This document shows positions 1-8,718 of a stretch of 64,000 bases of DNA, in pieces. The translations under genes and the position numbers were made by a program. The stretch's first letter is position 1. Each line of letters begins with the position of its first letter. The stretch spans positions 39,618 through 103,617 of the forward strand of contig MKVQ01000031.1 of assembly GCA_001899635.1 (NCBI GenBank). Reading direction: 5' to 3'. The notes below the pieces were generated by a model. It was not told the origin of the DNA. It did no database searches and was given only the letters and a program-made list of their open reading frames with translations. The stretch is from Myxococcales bacterium 68-20. Its GTDB lineage: Bacteria > Myxococcota_A > Polyangia > Polyangiales > Polyangiaceae.

Positions 1-283
1 ACTGGCTCATGAACGGCAGCTTCGCACTCGAGTCCGCGTCCGCGTCGCTCCCCAAGGCGTCTTCGAAGGAGCCGTCGATACCGGGCGTCGTGCCATCGCA
101 GACGCAGGGGCCGAAGCGCTCCTCGGCGCCGAGACAGCTCTGGTACCCGGGCTTGCCCTCCGCGCACGAGCACGCTGCGAAGTCGCCCTCGTAACACGCC
201 GGCCGTTCCTCGGTGCACGCGGCTGGAAGAACCAGCGCGACGAGCACGAACACGGAGAGCGCGAGCCACGGGGCCGAACGCAT
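1..283 (-). CDS. Cys-rich lipoprotein, N-terminal part (runs off the window edge)
   Basis: Only the first 94 codons lie in the window. The ATG at 283 opens a typical lipoprotein leader: MRSAPW, a hydrophobic stretch to about residue 21, then LVLPAAC, with the Cys as the likely lipidation site. The mature part is Cys-rich (CYEGDFAACSC, GYQSC, FGPCVCDG) and then acidic and Ser-rich, a common layout for secreted myxobacterial lipoproteins. A near-perfect palindrome lies 14 bases upstream of the start. The function is unknown and the 3' end is not visible. Confidence 0.7.
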   Translation of the reverse strand, partial: MRSAPWLALSVFVLVALVLPAACTEERPACYEGDFAACSCAEGKPGYQSCLGAEERFGPCVCDGTTPGIDGSFEDALGSDADADSSAKLPFMSQ

Positions 284-296
284 CGAGATCGAGCGT

Positions 297-321
297 ATCA
301 GCGCAACTCAGTTGCGCTGAT
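297..321. promoter_or_regulatory. 11-bp inverted repeat upstream of the lipoprotein gene, operator-like
   Basis: The half-sites ATCAGCGCAAC (297-307) and GTTGCGCTGAT (311-321) are perfect reverse complements around a 3-base centre. The palindrome ends 13 bases before the lipoprotein ATG on the minus strand, where a dimeric repressor could block initiation. It lacks a T run, so a terminator is less likely. The binding protein is unknown. Confidence 0.55.
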
Positions 322-359
322 TATGAAAAGTAGGAAGCGAGTGCTCAGATCGATCGCTT

Positions 360-405
360 TGGACCGAGCGCGACGCTCGCCCGTTCGGGCGGCGAGCTCG
401 GTCCA
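360..405. terminator. Long hairpin downstream of lpxC, possible terminator
   Basis: GGACCGAGC (361-369) pairs with GCTCGGTCC (396-404), plus one more T-A pair outside. An inner alternative stem GCTCGCC/GGCGAGC is at 375-381 and 391-397. It lies about 110 bases past the lpxC stop. There is no clear U tract in either direction, so it may be a processing or stability hairpin instead. The rest of 284-513 shows no gene. Confidence 0.4.
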
Positions 406-513
406 TGCAAGCGAGCACCGCTGTAGGCGACGAGGGCTCCCCCTGAGAAGGGCGGTGTCGAAGCCCGCGACGACGGCGCGTCGCGGCTCCGGTCTTCGCG
501 GTGAGTCGAGCGA

Positions 514-1341
514 TCACCGCGTGCGGTCGAGCATCAGCAGCCCGTCGGCCAGCCCGCGACGCATCGCCTCGTGCGTCGCCGCGTGACCGGGCCGGATCGC
601 ACGCAGAGCGCCGATCGGAGGGCCGCCATGTACGTAGAGATCGCCGACGAGATCGAGCAGCTTGTGCCGCGCGGGCTCGTCCGGTCGGAACGGCGAGCCC
701 GCGCTGAGGATCGCGTCACGTGTGATGACGACCACGCTCTCACGCGCGACGTGGCTCGCGAGGCCGCGCGCGAGGAGCTCCTCGACCTCGTGTCCGAACC
801 CGAACGTGCGCGCCGACGCGATGCGATCGCGGAAGTCGGCGGCATCGCCGCTCCAGCGCGCATGGCGCTCGAGGCGAACGTCGTCGAAGTCGACCTCCAC
901 CTCGACGAGCACCTCCCCAGGGCACTCCGGAGGACGGAGCTCGTAGCGGCTGGCGCCCACGTCGATCGTGCCTGCGCGCATGACTCTGAGCGTCGGAGGC
1001 GACGGGGCGAGCTCGAGCCGCTCGAGCGCGTCGATGAACGCGCGCGCGCCGCCGTCGAGAAGAGGCACCTCCGGCCCGTCGATCTCGACGACGACGCCAT
1101 CACGGATCGACATCGAGCCGAGGGCGGCAAAGAGATGCTCCACCGTCCGGACCTCGAGGCGGCGGTCACGCGTGGTCACCGTCGTCGAGCGGGACGCCCC
1201 ATCGCAGACGAGCTCCGCGAGGCGGGCCTCGGCCCGGCCTGCACCGCGGCGCGCTCGCACGCGCACCGCGCCCGGCGCACGCACGAGACACACGCTCGCG
1301 GGCGCGCCGCCGTGCAGGCCGCGTCCCGCGAGCAGCGTCAC
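514..1341 (-). CDS. lpxC: UDP-3-O-acyl-N-acetylglucosamine deacetylase
   Basis: LpxC removes the acetyl group from UDP-3-O-acyl-GlcNAc, the committed zinc-dependent step of lipid A synthesis in the cytoplasm. The protein is 275 aa, slightly shorter than the roughly 305 aa E. coli enzyme. Family signatures are clear: TVEHL near residue 66 (Glu68, His69), EIDGPEVPLLDG at 86-97, ARTFGFG, and RHKLLDLVGDLY with His226 and Asp230, then PGH with His253. These match the E. coli zinc ligands and catalytic residues at a constant offset. The GTG start at 1341 overlaps the upstream stop as GTGA, and the conserved LLAGRGLHGG begins right after it, which fixes the start. Translational coupling to the membrane protein gene at 1338-2135 is likely. 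Confidence 0.93.
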   Translation of the reverse strand: MTLLAGRGLHGGAPASVCLVRAPGAVRVRARRGAGRAEARLAELVCDGASRSTTVTTRDRRLEVRTVEHLFAALGSMSIRDGVVVEIDGPEVPLLDGGARAFIDALERLELAPSPPTLRVMRAGTIDVGASRYELRPPECPGEVLVEVEVDFDDVRLERHARWSGDAADFRDRIASARTFGFGHEVEELLARGLASHVARESVVVITRDAILSAGSPFRPDEPARHKLLDLVGDLYVHGGPPIGALRAIRPGHAATHEAMRRGLADGLLMLDRTR

Positions 1342-2135
1342 CTCTCGTCCTCTTTCGTGTCGTCGTCGTCGTCGTCTTCGTCCGCTCGCGCCTTCTTGGG
1401 CGTGCGCGCCTTGGGAGCGTGGCTCGTCGTTGCCCCGCTCCCCGACCGCATCACGATCGCCGTCCCGAGCCAGCCGAGCACCGCGCCCGCGAGAGCCCAC
1501 GCGGCATGGGTCCACGGCGCGGGGGCCGGAACGCGCGTCGCCACGCCCTTCGCCTTTCCGATCGTCGCCTCGAGCAGCGGCGCCCATTGCGCCGCCTCGT
1601 CGGTCGGATACGAGGCCGTCACGAGCGAGGTCCCGCTGTCATCGGGGAACATGAGCTGCAGCTTTCGGGTCTTCACCGGCTTCGATGGCAAGCCGAATGC
1701 GCTGAGATCGATCTCGCGGTCGCAGTCGCCCTCGATGAGCCCGACTCGAGCACCGTCGGCACGAACGCGCATCTCGTGACGGCGGTGAGACCACGTGCAC
1801 GATCCTTCGAACGCCTTCGGCATCTCCTCGACGAGCTTGGAGAGGTCCGCCGCCTCGACGCTCATCTCCTTGTTCGAATGATTGAGGATGATGCGCGTGG
1901 AGGTGGCCTTTTGATCGGTAACCGAGCCGTCGAAGTTCTTCCTCTCCGCGGCCTCGTGCACCCAGACCTGGGCCCCCTCGCGGTCGCCGGCGCTCCCTCT
2001 CGGAAGCGGCACCAAGCCTTCCGGGGGCTCGTACTGGAACGGCGCTCCAGCGGCATGGTTCCGTGGGCCGACGAAGCGTGGACCGAGAAGCGCGGCCAGG
2101 ACGGCGACTAGCAGAACGGCGATCAGACGACGCAC
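1338..2135 (-). CDS. Membrane-anchored protein of unknown function, coupled to lpxC
   Basis: This 265-aa protein has an N-terminal hydrophobic segment (about residues 4-19, RRLIAVLLVAVLAALLG) that could be a signal anchor. A soluble middle part of about 170 residues follows, then a second hydrophobic helix near residues 208-230 (THAAWALAGAVLGWLGTAIV). It ends in a basic then very acidic tail with a run of Asp residues coded by a short GAC repeat. The start is GTG. Both ends are membrane-proximal, so the middle part is probably periplasmic with the charged tail in the cytoplasm. No known domain was recognised. Its stop overlaps the lpxC start, which suggests shared expression and perhaps an envelope role. 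Confidence 0.65.
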   Translation of the reverse strand: MRRLIAVLLVAVLAALLGPRFVGPRNHAAGAPFQYEPPEGLVPLPRGSAGDREGAQVWVHEAAERKNFDGSVTDQKATSTRIILNHSNKEMSVEAADLSKLVEEMPKAFEGSCTWSHRRHEMRVRADGARVGLIEGDCDREIDLSAFGLPSKPVKTRKLQLMFPDDSGTSLVTASYPTDEAAQWAPLLEATIGKAKGVATRVPAPAPWTHAAWALAGAVLGWLGTAIVMRSGSGATTSHAPKARTPKKARADEDDDDDDTKEDER

Positions 2136-2588
2136 GCGCGCGAACCTAGGTGACCGGAATCACATGTCAAGCGAACGCGGCGCGCCCGGCGAGGCAGTGC
2201 AGGTTTCCGCCTGCAATGCCCCGGCGCTGCGGCTGAGCGGAGCCTCGAGGAGCCACGCGAGCCGGCGATCGAGCAAGCCGGCCCCGGGCGTCGCCCACGT
2301 CGATCGACCGCCACTCGCCATCGCCTGGCCCTGGCATTCATCCATCCAGAGCGCAGGATTCCAGCTCACGATTGCTGCTCGCTCGGCTCACATGACGAGG
2401 GCTCGATCCAGCGCCTGAAGGTGCTCGCCCCCGCCGCCAGTGCCCAGCCCACATTTCCGCTGAGCAGGTCGCGAGTCTGATCTGGATCCCGGTTACATCG
2501 CAGTTACACGGGCATAACGCGGGCTCGCCGGTCCGGAACATCTGAGATTCCGTAGACCACGAGCGCGGGGGTGGAACGGGCACATGCC
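2136..2588. other. Non-coding divergent region with hairpin
   Basis: This gap separates the minus-strand membrane protein/lpxC unit from the plus-strand lipoprotein gene and should hold both promoters. No convincing gene is seen. An 11-bp stem with one mismatch (arms at 2193-2203 and 2210-2220, 6-base loop, core TGCAGG/CCTGCA) lies about 60 bases upstream of the minus-strand start. A direct repeat at 2492-2508 is listed separately. Confidence 0.5.
2492..2508 (+). promoter_or_regulatory. GTTACA direct repeat with 11-bp period
   Basis: GTTACA occurs at 2492-2497 and again at 2503-2508, with exactly one helical turn (11 bp) between copies. It lies about 80 bases upstream of the lipoprotein start. 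Tandem half-sites with an 11-bp period are the usual arrangement for OmpR/PhoB-family response regulators. Assignment to that family is inference. Confidence 0.35.
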
Positions 2589-3746
2589 ATGCACTCCCTC
2601 GATCCGCTCATGGTCGTCGGCGTCGCTCGTCAGATGGTGGTCGCAGGAGTCCTCTTCGGCGCGCTCGCGTGCTCGAAGAAGACTCCCGAGCCGGCCTCCG
2701 AAGTGAAGGCGGCGACGCCCGCCCTCCCGCCGGCTGCTGCGGCCGCGGCGGCCGCAGTCGGCGGCGACGGTCGGCTCGATCCGAACGATCCGAAGCACGG
2801 AACTCGGAAGCTGATCGGACTCGACGCGCCGGTCTTCGTGGACGGAACGCAGGTCGCGGTGCTCCGCGCGGGCGAGATGCCGGTCCTCACCCCGATCGAG
2901 CTCGAAGGCGGCGGGAAGCGCTACAAGGTCTATGACTACCTGAAGGGGATCGGCGTCGCGCCGGAGTCGATCAAGTCGGTTCACTTCCACGGCAACAACG
3001 ACCGCATCGCGAGCCTCGAGGGCAGCGAGCTCCGCAAGGAGAAGGATCGCTTCCTCTTCTCGTATATCTCCGGCAACACGGGCACCCCGCTCCAGAAGTG
3101 GGACACCGACAATCTCAAGAACGAATTCGTCATCCACGAGATCCGTCGCGTGACGGTCTACGTGAAGAAGGCGTCGCCGGCGATTCACCCCACCAGGCAG
3201 TGCCACCTCGGTCCCGACGGAGACTGCACCGACGAGATCCCGTATTCGGACGGCCGGATCGCCAAGGGCACCCGCGTCTACGTCGACGGCAAGATGGTGG
3301 GCTTCGTGAAGCGCCGTAGCGTCACCGACGCGATGATGCTCGGCGCGGCCGCGCCCGATCCGAGCGAGACGAAGTACGCCGTCGCCAAGCTCCTCGAGGG
3401 GATGGGCGTCGACGCCACCGGCATCAAGAGCGTGGAGCTCATGGCCGGTGACGACGTGATCGCCCGCGCGACGGGCGATCGATTCGCGGCGCTCGCGCCG
3501 CAAACACACTTCACCTTGCCGAAGCACCAGCACGGCAAGGTCAGGGTCCATGTACCCGCCGAGCTCCAGGCCAAGGCGCCTGGCGTCACGGATCGCGACG
3601 CGCTCGTGAGCGCGGTGCTCCTCTACAAGGAGACCACGCCCGTCAAGCAGCGCGACCTCGTGGCGATCTCGGAGGACACGGACCTCAGCGTGCAGCTCGC
3701 CGCAATCGACGACGCACGCGGAAGACTTGGCCGCGGGGAGCAATAG
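2589..3746 (+). CDS. Putative lipoprotein with a duplicated domain
   Basis: The protein has about 385 aa. The leader around MVVAGVLFGALAC gives a plausible but non-canonical lipobox (ALAC) followed by SKKTPEP and an Ala/Pro-rich linker. The rest contains two related halves. The first (around residues 75-165) has APVFVDGTQVAVLR, then YDYLKGIGVAPESIKSV, then DRIASLEGS. The second (around 225-305) has TRVYVDGKMVGFVKR, then VAKLLEGMGVDATGIKSV, then DVIARATGD. This indicates an internal duplication of an about 90-residue unit. Several in-frame starts exist (GTG 2571, ATG 2589, ATG 2610); 2589 was chosen provisionally because it keeps a full leader. The function is not recognised; it is probably an envelope protein. 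Confidence 0.65.
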   Translation: MHSLDPLMVVGVARQMVVAGVLFGALACSKKTPEPASEVKAATPALPPAAAAAAAAVGGDGRLDPNDPKHGTRKLIGLDAPVFVDGTQVAVLRAGEMPVLTPIELEGGGKRYKVYDYLKGIGVAPESIKSVHFHGNNDRIASLEGSELRKEKDRFLFSYISGNTGTPLQKWDTDNLKNEFVIHEIRRVTVYVKKASPAIHPTRQCHLGPDGDCTDEIPYSDGRIAKGTRVYVDGKMVGFVKRRSVTDAMMLGAAAPDPSETKYAVAKLLEGMGVDATGIKSVELMAGDDVIARATGDRFAALAPQTHFTLPKHQHGKVRVHVPAELQAKAPGVTDRDALVSAVLLYKETTPVKQRDLVAISEDTDLSVQLAAIDDARGRLGRGEQ

Positions 3747-3753
3747 GCACGCT

Positions 3754-3772
3754 TGCAAGGTCGGCCCTTGCA
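3754..3772. promoter_or_regulatory. 7-bp inverted repeat between lipoprotein and MYXO-CTERM genes
   Basis: TGCAAGG (3754-3760) and CCTTGCA (3766-3772) are perfect reverse complements with a 5-base loop. It lies 8 bases after the upstream stop and about 27 bases before the next ATG, so it could be a weak terminator or an operator. The ribosome site GGAGG follows at 3787-3791. Confidence 0.35.
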
Positions 3773-3799
3773 CCACCCGTTTCGTGTGGAGGATGCGAC

Positions 3800-5686
3800 A
3801 TGAAGACGTCTCGAGTCTGCGCTGCTGTGGTTGCCACCCTGGCGATGTTCGCTGCGGATCACGCGTTCGCGGATACGCCGGCAACTGGCGGCTCCACGGT
3901 CGTCCTCAACACCTATTCGAAGGTGTGGGTCACGGGCGATGACAAGGGCCCGAACAAGATCGGCAAGAACACGGGTGCCGGCACGATGGACGCCTCGTTC
4001 GCGTGGGACAGCGTCGCGTTCGCCACCGACAAGTCGAAGGTGACGCTCGGCACCGTCTTCACGCGTTCGGACAACCAGGCCAACAACAACAACAGCTACA
4101 TGCAGGGTGGCTTCGCCCTCGCGACGCTCACCGACAAGGGCGTCGTCCCGGGCCCCGAGATCGCGCTGCCGCGCCTGACCGGTGAGCGCACCTTCATGAG
4201 GCCGCTCATCGGCTTCACGAAGAACCATGTCATCCTCATCGCCGCGAGCGAGGACAACGGGATCAACAACAACCCGCAGCCGGTTCTCTACGTCGCCGAC
4301 AAGACGAGCGGCCAACTCACTCAGATCCCGAACAGCACACGTGGCGCGAACAACCTCAACAAGCCCACGAACCTGATCCAGCAAGCGCTGAAGAACGGCA
4401 TTCAGGTCGACAACCCGAACAACCAGCGCGGCCCGCACACGATCCAGCAGGTCAACGACAACACGTTCGTCGTCGGCATGCAGTACAACAACCAGGCGCA
4501 GGAGGCCTTCAGCGTCACCGTCAACGACGACGCGTCGGTCAAGATGAACTGGCTGCGCCGCTACTCGAACACGGCGCAGCACTGCCGCCCCCAGGTCGCG
4601 ATCGAGCCCGGCGCGACGACCGGCTTCATCGCCGCCGTCGAGGCGAACAACCAGCCGGCCGAGATCGGCTTCCGGGTGAGCGAGTTCAACGTCGAGACGG
4701 GAGCGCGCATCCAGAGCAAGATCATCGTTCGCTCGCAGCCGAACCAGAACAAGTATGTCTCGGAGCCCGTCCTCGGCATCATCGGCGACAAGCTCGCGAT
4801 CACCTACGGCCTCAGCTCGCAGGTCCGCCAGAACAACAACGGCAACGGCCACGCGGGCGGCAAGAAGATCGACGCGGCGGTCCTCGTCAACAAGGCGGAC
4901 CTCTCGATCGTCGGCGCGCCGATCCTCGGCGTCGGCCAGTACGGCCGCCACGGCAGCTCCTTCGTCACGGGCTACGGCCCGAACGCGGAGCCCGCGCTGG
5001 CCGTCATCAGCGGCTCGTCGACCGGCACCGGCGGCGGCTTCATCCAGATGTACCCGCTGAAGGCCGACGGCACGCTCGGCGTCAAGGACGCGGCCAAGGT
5101 CTACCAGGTGTCGCCGTTCTCGGACGTCGCGAACGTCCAGGCACGCGGCAAGCGTAACCCGAACAACCAGGCGCGTGGCTTCATCAACGGCCTCGGGAAC
5201 GTGCCGAACCCGGGCTTCACCACGGACCCGGCGAAGGTCGCGGCCAACTTCATGCCCGAGGTGAAGTCGTTCTCCTTCTCCACCGTCACGGGCTACTCGG
5301 ACGCCAACGCTCTCGCGAAGGGCCTCAAGAACAGCGTCTGGCTCTCGCTCGTTCCTGCCTCCTGGCAGGAGGGCATCACGACGGTCCCCGGCAAGCCGAC
5401 CGACAAGCCCGGCACGAACGACGACGGGACCGGCCCGTCCCCGCGCTCGACCAGCCCGGGCACCGACCCGACCGGCGAGAGCGGGACCTCCGGCGAGACC
5501 GATGTCGTCCCCGACGGAACGGACGACGCGACGCATCCAACCAAGACCCGCGCGTTCGACGGCCAGGTCAACGACGGCTGCTCGGTCGCCTCGCACGGCG
5601 GGAGCACGACCTCGAGCTTCGGCCTCGTCGGCCTCGCCGTCGCCGGAGTGATCGCCGCTCTTCGCCGCAAGCGTGGGGAGGCCTGA
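3800..5686 (+). CDS. Secreted Asn-rich protein with MYXO-CTERM-like anchor
   Basis: The protein has 628 aa. Residues 1-24 form a Sec signal peptide (MKTSRVCAAVV...HAFA). The large middle part is unusually rich in Asn, with short runs such as QANNNNS and GINNNP, and looks beta-rich. After about residue 530 comes a Thr/Ser/Pro/Gly/Asp-rich linker. The C-terminus has GCSVASHGG, a hydrophobic helix GLVGLAVAGVIAAL and RRKRGEA. This is the Cys-helix-Arg pattern of MYXO-CTERM proteins, which are processed and surface-anchored in myxobacteria. It has no CXXCH motif itself. The next gene, a two-haem cytochrome lipoprotein, starts 1 base after the stop, so the two are almost certainly co-expressed. The biochemical role is unknown; a surface partner in electron transfer is a guess from context. 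Confidence 0.75.
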   Translation: MKTSRVCAAVVATLAMFAADHAFADTPATGGSTVVLNTYSKVWVTGDDKGPNKIGKNTGAGTMDASFAWDSVAFATDKSKVTLGTVFTRSDNQANNNNSYMQGGFALATLTDKGVVPGPEIALPRLTGERTFMRPLIGFTKNHVILIAASEDNGINNNPQPVLYVADKTSGQLTQIPNSTRGANNLNKPTNLIQQALKNGIQVDNPNNQRGPHTIQQVNDNTFVVGMQYNNQAQEAFSVTVNDDASVKMNWLRRYSNTAQHCRPQVAIEPGATTGFIAAVEANNQPAEIGFRVSEFNVETGARIQSKIIVRSQPNQNKYVSEPVLGIIGDKLAITYGLSSQVRQNNNGNGHAGGKKIDAAVLVNKADLSIVGAPILGVGQYGRHGSSFVTGYGPNAEPALAVISGSSTGTGGGFIQMYPLKADGTLGVKDAAKVYQVSPFSDVANVQARGKRNPNNQARGFINGLGNVPNPGFTTDPAKVAANFMPEVKSFSFSTVTGYSDANALAKGLKNSVWLSLVPASWQEGITTVPGKPTDKPGTNDDGTGPSPRSTSPGTDPTGESGTSGETDVVPDGTDDATHPTKTRAFDGQVNDGCSVASHGGSTTSSFGLVGLAVAGVIAALRRKRGEA

Positions 5687-5687
5687 G

Positions 5688-6671
5688 ATGAACGCTCGCA
5701 CCCTGCTCGGTATCGCTCTCGCGGCCACCACGGCAGTGGCGGCGTGCGGCGACTCGACGGACACGCTGACCGGCGGCATGGGCGGCTCTCGCGCCAAGAG
5801 CAGCAGGACCCCGTCGAACAACGCGGACGACGACGACGCGGACACCACGACGCCGGGGAGCACGACGCCAGGCGACGACACGCCGTCGGGCCCGGTCCCG
5901 ACGAACAGCCCGGCCGGCAAGGAGTTCTACAAGACGAACGTCCACCCGTTCATGGCGCAGAAGTGCGGCTCCTGCCACGGAGCTCCGGGCCCGGGTCCGG
6001 CGTGGCTCACCTCCGCCGACGCGGAGAAGTCGTACGCGCAGCTCTTCCAGGTCGGCTACGTCGTCCAGCAGTCGCGCATCGTCCTGAAGCCGGCACACGG
6101 CGGATCGACCACCAACGTCCTCGCGACCGCGGAGATCCAGAAGTACAACGAGTGGGTCTCGATGGAGCTCGAGGACGGGGGGCAGAACGCTCCGCCGAAC
6201 GTCCTCGAGAAGCTGGGTGACTGCTTCGACCGCCAGAAGTTCGACGCGATGAACCTCGCGCAGTGGCGGACGACGCGGCGCACGGCCAACAACAACACGA
6301 ACAACGTCACCCCCTGGAACGAGAACGCGAACAACTGCACGGGCTGCGACAACGCTCCTTGCACCACGTGTCACTCGGCCGACGCGGCGACGAACTACAA
6401 GAACTCGGTCGGCAATCCGCTCCTTCCGGCGGACAGCACGTTCGAAGAGTCGAAGCTCACGAGCCCTGCCTACATCACCAAGTACTTCGGCGTGAGCCCG
6501 GAGGGGAAGCCCATCGCCTCCGACGCCCTCAAGAAGAAGTCCGAGGCGACCAAGAAGGACAGAGCATACACGCACCCGATGTTCAACCTGAACGCCAACC
6601 AGTCCGCGGCCCTCGATGCGTTCGTGAACGACGTCATCACGAAGTACAACGCGGGCACCTGCGGCAAGTGA
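5688..6671 (+). CDS. Two-haem cytochrome c-type lipoprotein
   Basis: The start ATG at 5688 is supported by GGGGAGG 7 bases upstream; it begins 1 base after the preceding stop. The leader MNARTLLGIALAATTAVAAC has a lipobox VAAC. An Asp/Thr/Pro-rich linker follows (residues about 25-75), then two c-type haem motifs, CGSCH near residue 95 and CTTCH near residue 227. An Asn-rich stretch and an extra CTGC motif precede the second. The layout suggests an outer-membrane or periplasmic electron carrier of 327 aa. The Asn-rich character is shared with the upstream MYXO-CTERM protein, which supports a common location. The electron donor and acceptor are unknown. Confidence 0.8.
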   Translation: MNARTLLGIALAATTAVAACGDSTDTLTGGMGGSRAKSSRTPSNNADDDDADTTTPGSTTPGDDTPSGPVPTNSPAGKEFYKTNVHPFMAQKCGSCHGAPGPGPAWLTSADAEKSYAQLFQVGYVVQQSRIVLKPAHGGSTTNVLATAEIQKYNEWVSMELEDGGQNAPPNVLEKLGDCFDRQKFDAMNLAQWRTTRRTANNNTNNVTPWNENANNCTGCDNAPCTTCHSADAATNYKNSVGNPLLPADSTFEESKLTSPAYITKYFGVSPEGKPIASDALKKKSEATKKDRAYTHPMFNLNANQSAALDAFVNDVITKYNAGTCGK

Positions 6672-6702
6672 CCGAGACGCGGTCGAGCTACCTCGGCTGA
6701 TC

Positions 6703-6745
6703 GAAGCGCATCGCCCGGCTCGCCGGGGGATGCGCTTTTCGTTTA
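6703..6745 (+). terminator. Strong rho-independent terminator
   Basis: AAGCGCATC (6704-6712) pairs with GATGCGCTT (6729-6737). Further GC pairs inside (CCCGGC with GCCGGG) and a TTTTCGTTT stretch complete the terminator. It closes the MYXO-CTERM/cytochrome pair 32 bases after its stop, so the following cytochrome gene has its own promoter in 6746-6853. Confidence 0.85.
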
Positions 6746-6853
6746 CGCTTCGACGAGAGCTCGGCCACGTGCCGGTCCAGGCAAAGGTGCCGAGATGCCG
6801 TCGGCGAGATCGGCACGCTCAGTCTTCTCACCCTAGAGATCGGAGACGCTTCG

Positions 6854-7381
6854 ATGATCTGGCGACGAACCGTGTGTGCGTTCGCGTTCGCGCTCGCAGC
6901 GACCAGCGCCTGGGCGTGCGGTGAAGACGGCACGAGCGACGACAAGACGGCCGACGGCTGCCCGAAGGACAACCCGGAGTGCAAGGAGCTCGCGACGGTC
7001 GAGGCTGGCGCGCAGGCGGTGGTGAAGCGACGCTGCGTGGACTGCCACGGGCAGGACATGAGCGGGAGCACCACCGCTCTGCCGGGCATCGCGAACACAA
7101 TCCAGGGAGACGTCGTCGAGCTCTATCCGCCGAACCTCACGCCGGATGACACGGGCATCGGCAAATGGACGGACGATGCCCTCGCCCTGGCGATCCGAAC
7201 CGGCATCGACGAGGAGAGCCAGGCGCTGTGCCCGCAGATGAAGCACTTCTCGCAGATGACGGACTTCGAGGTCTACTCGATCGTGAAGTACCTTCGGGAC
7301 ATCCCGAAGGTGAAGAAGCAGGTGCCGCGTAGCGTATGCCCGCCGACGAAGACCAAGGAGCAGCAGAGCCTGTCGCGCTAG
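6854..7381 (+). CDS. One-haem class I cytochrome c lipoprotein
   Basis: The protein is 175 aa. The leader MIWRRTVCAFAFALAATSAWAC ends in a lipobox-like AWAC. The haem motif CVDCH is near residue 61. A likely axial Met lies in CPQMKHFSQM near residue 132, followed by the C-terminal helix FEVYSIVKYLRDIPKVKKQVP typical of class I cytochromes c. GGAGACG precedes the start. It probably shuttles electrons in the periplasm or at the membrane, possibly with the two-haem lipoprotein encoded just upstream, although a terminator separates them. Confidence 0.85.
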   Translation: MIWRRTVCAFAFALAATSAWACGEDGTSDDKTADGCPKDNPECKELATVEAGAQAVVKRRCVDCHGQDMSGSTTALPGIANTIQGDVVELYPPNLTPDDTGIGKWTDDALALAIRTGIDEESQALCPQMKHFSQMTDFEVYSIVKYLRDIPKVKKQVPRSVCPPTKTKEQQSLSR

Positions 7382-7383
7382 GG

Positions 7384-7400
7384 CACGTGTAACACACGTG
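7384..7400. promoter_or_regulatory. CACGTGT/ACACGTG palindrome upstream of the molybdenum locus
   Basis: Perfect 7-bp arms with a 3-base centre lie 2 bases after the cytochrome stop and 40 bases before the ATG at 7441. No T run follows, so an operator for the molybdenum operon is as likely as a terminator. It does not resemble the AT-rich ModE box. Confidence 0.4.
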
Positions 7401-7440
7401 TGGCCAGCGTTCTGATGCGTCCGAGGCTACTCTCTCCCTC

Positions 7441-8714
<1,274 letters not shown>

Positions 8715-8718
<4 letters not shown>

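Noticed and set aside
3623..5920. A 765-codon open frame on the minus strand opposite the MYXO-CTERM gene
   Set aside because: It is antisense to a clear secreted protein, is very Arg/Val/Asp-rich and has no domain. High GC content makes long antisense frames common.
7382..7440. ModE-type regulatory box upstream of the molybdenum locus
   Set aside because: The gap is GC-rich and lacks the TATAT-type half-sites of ModE sites.
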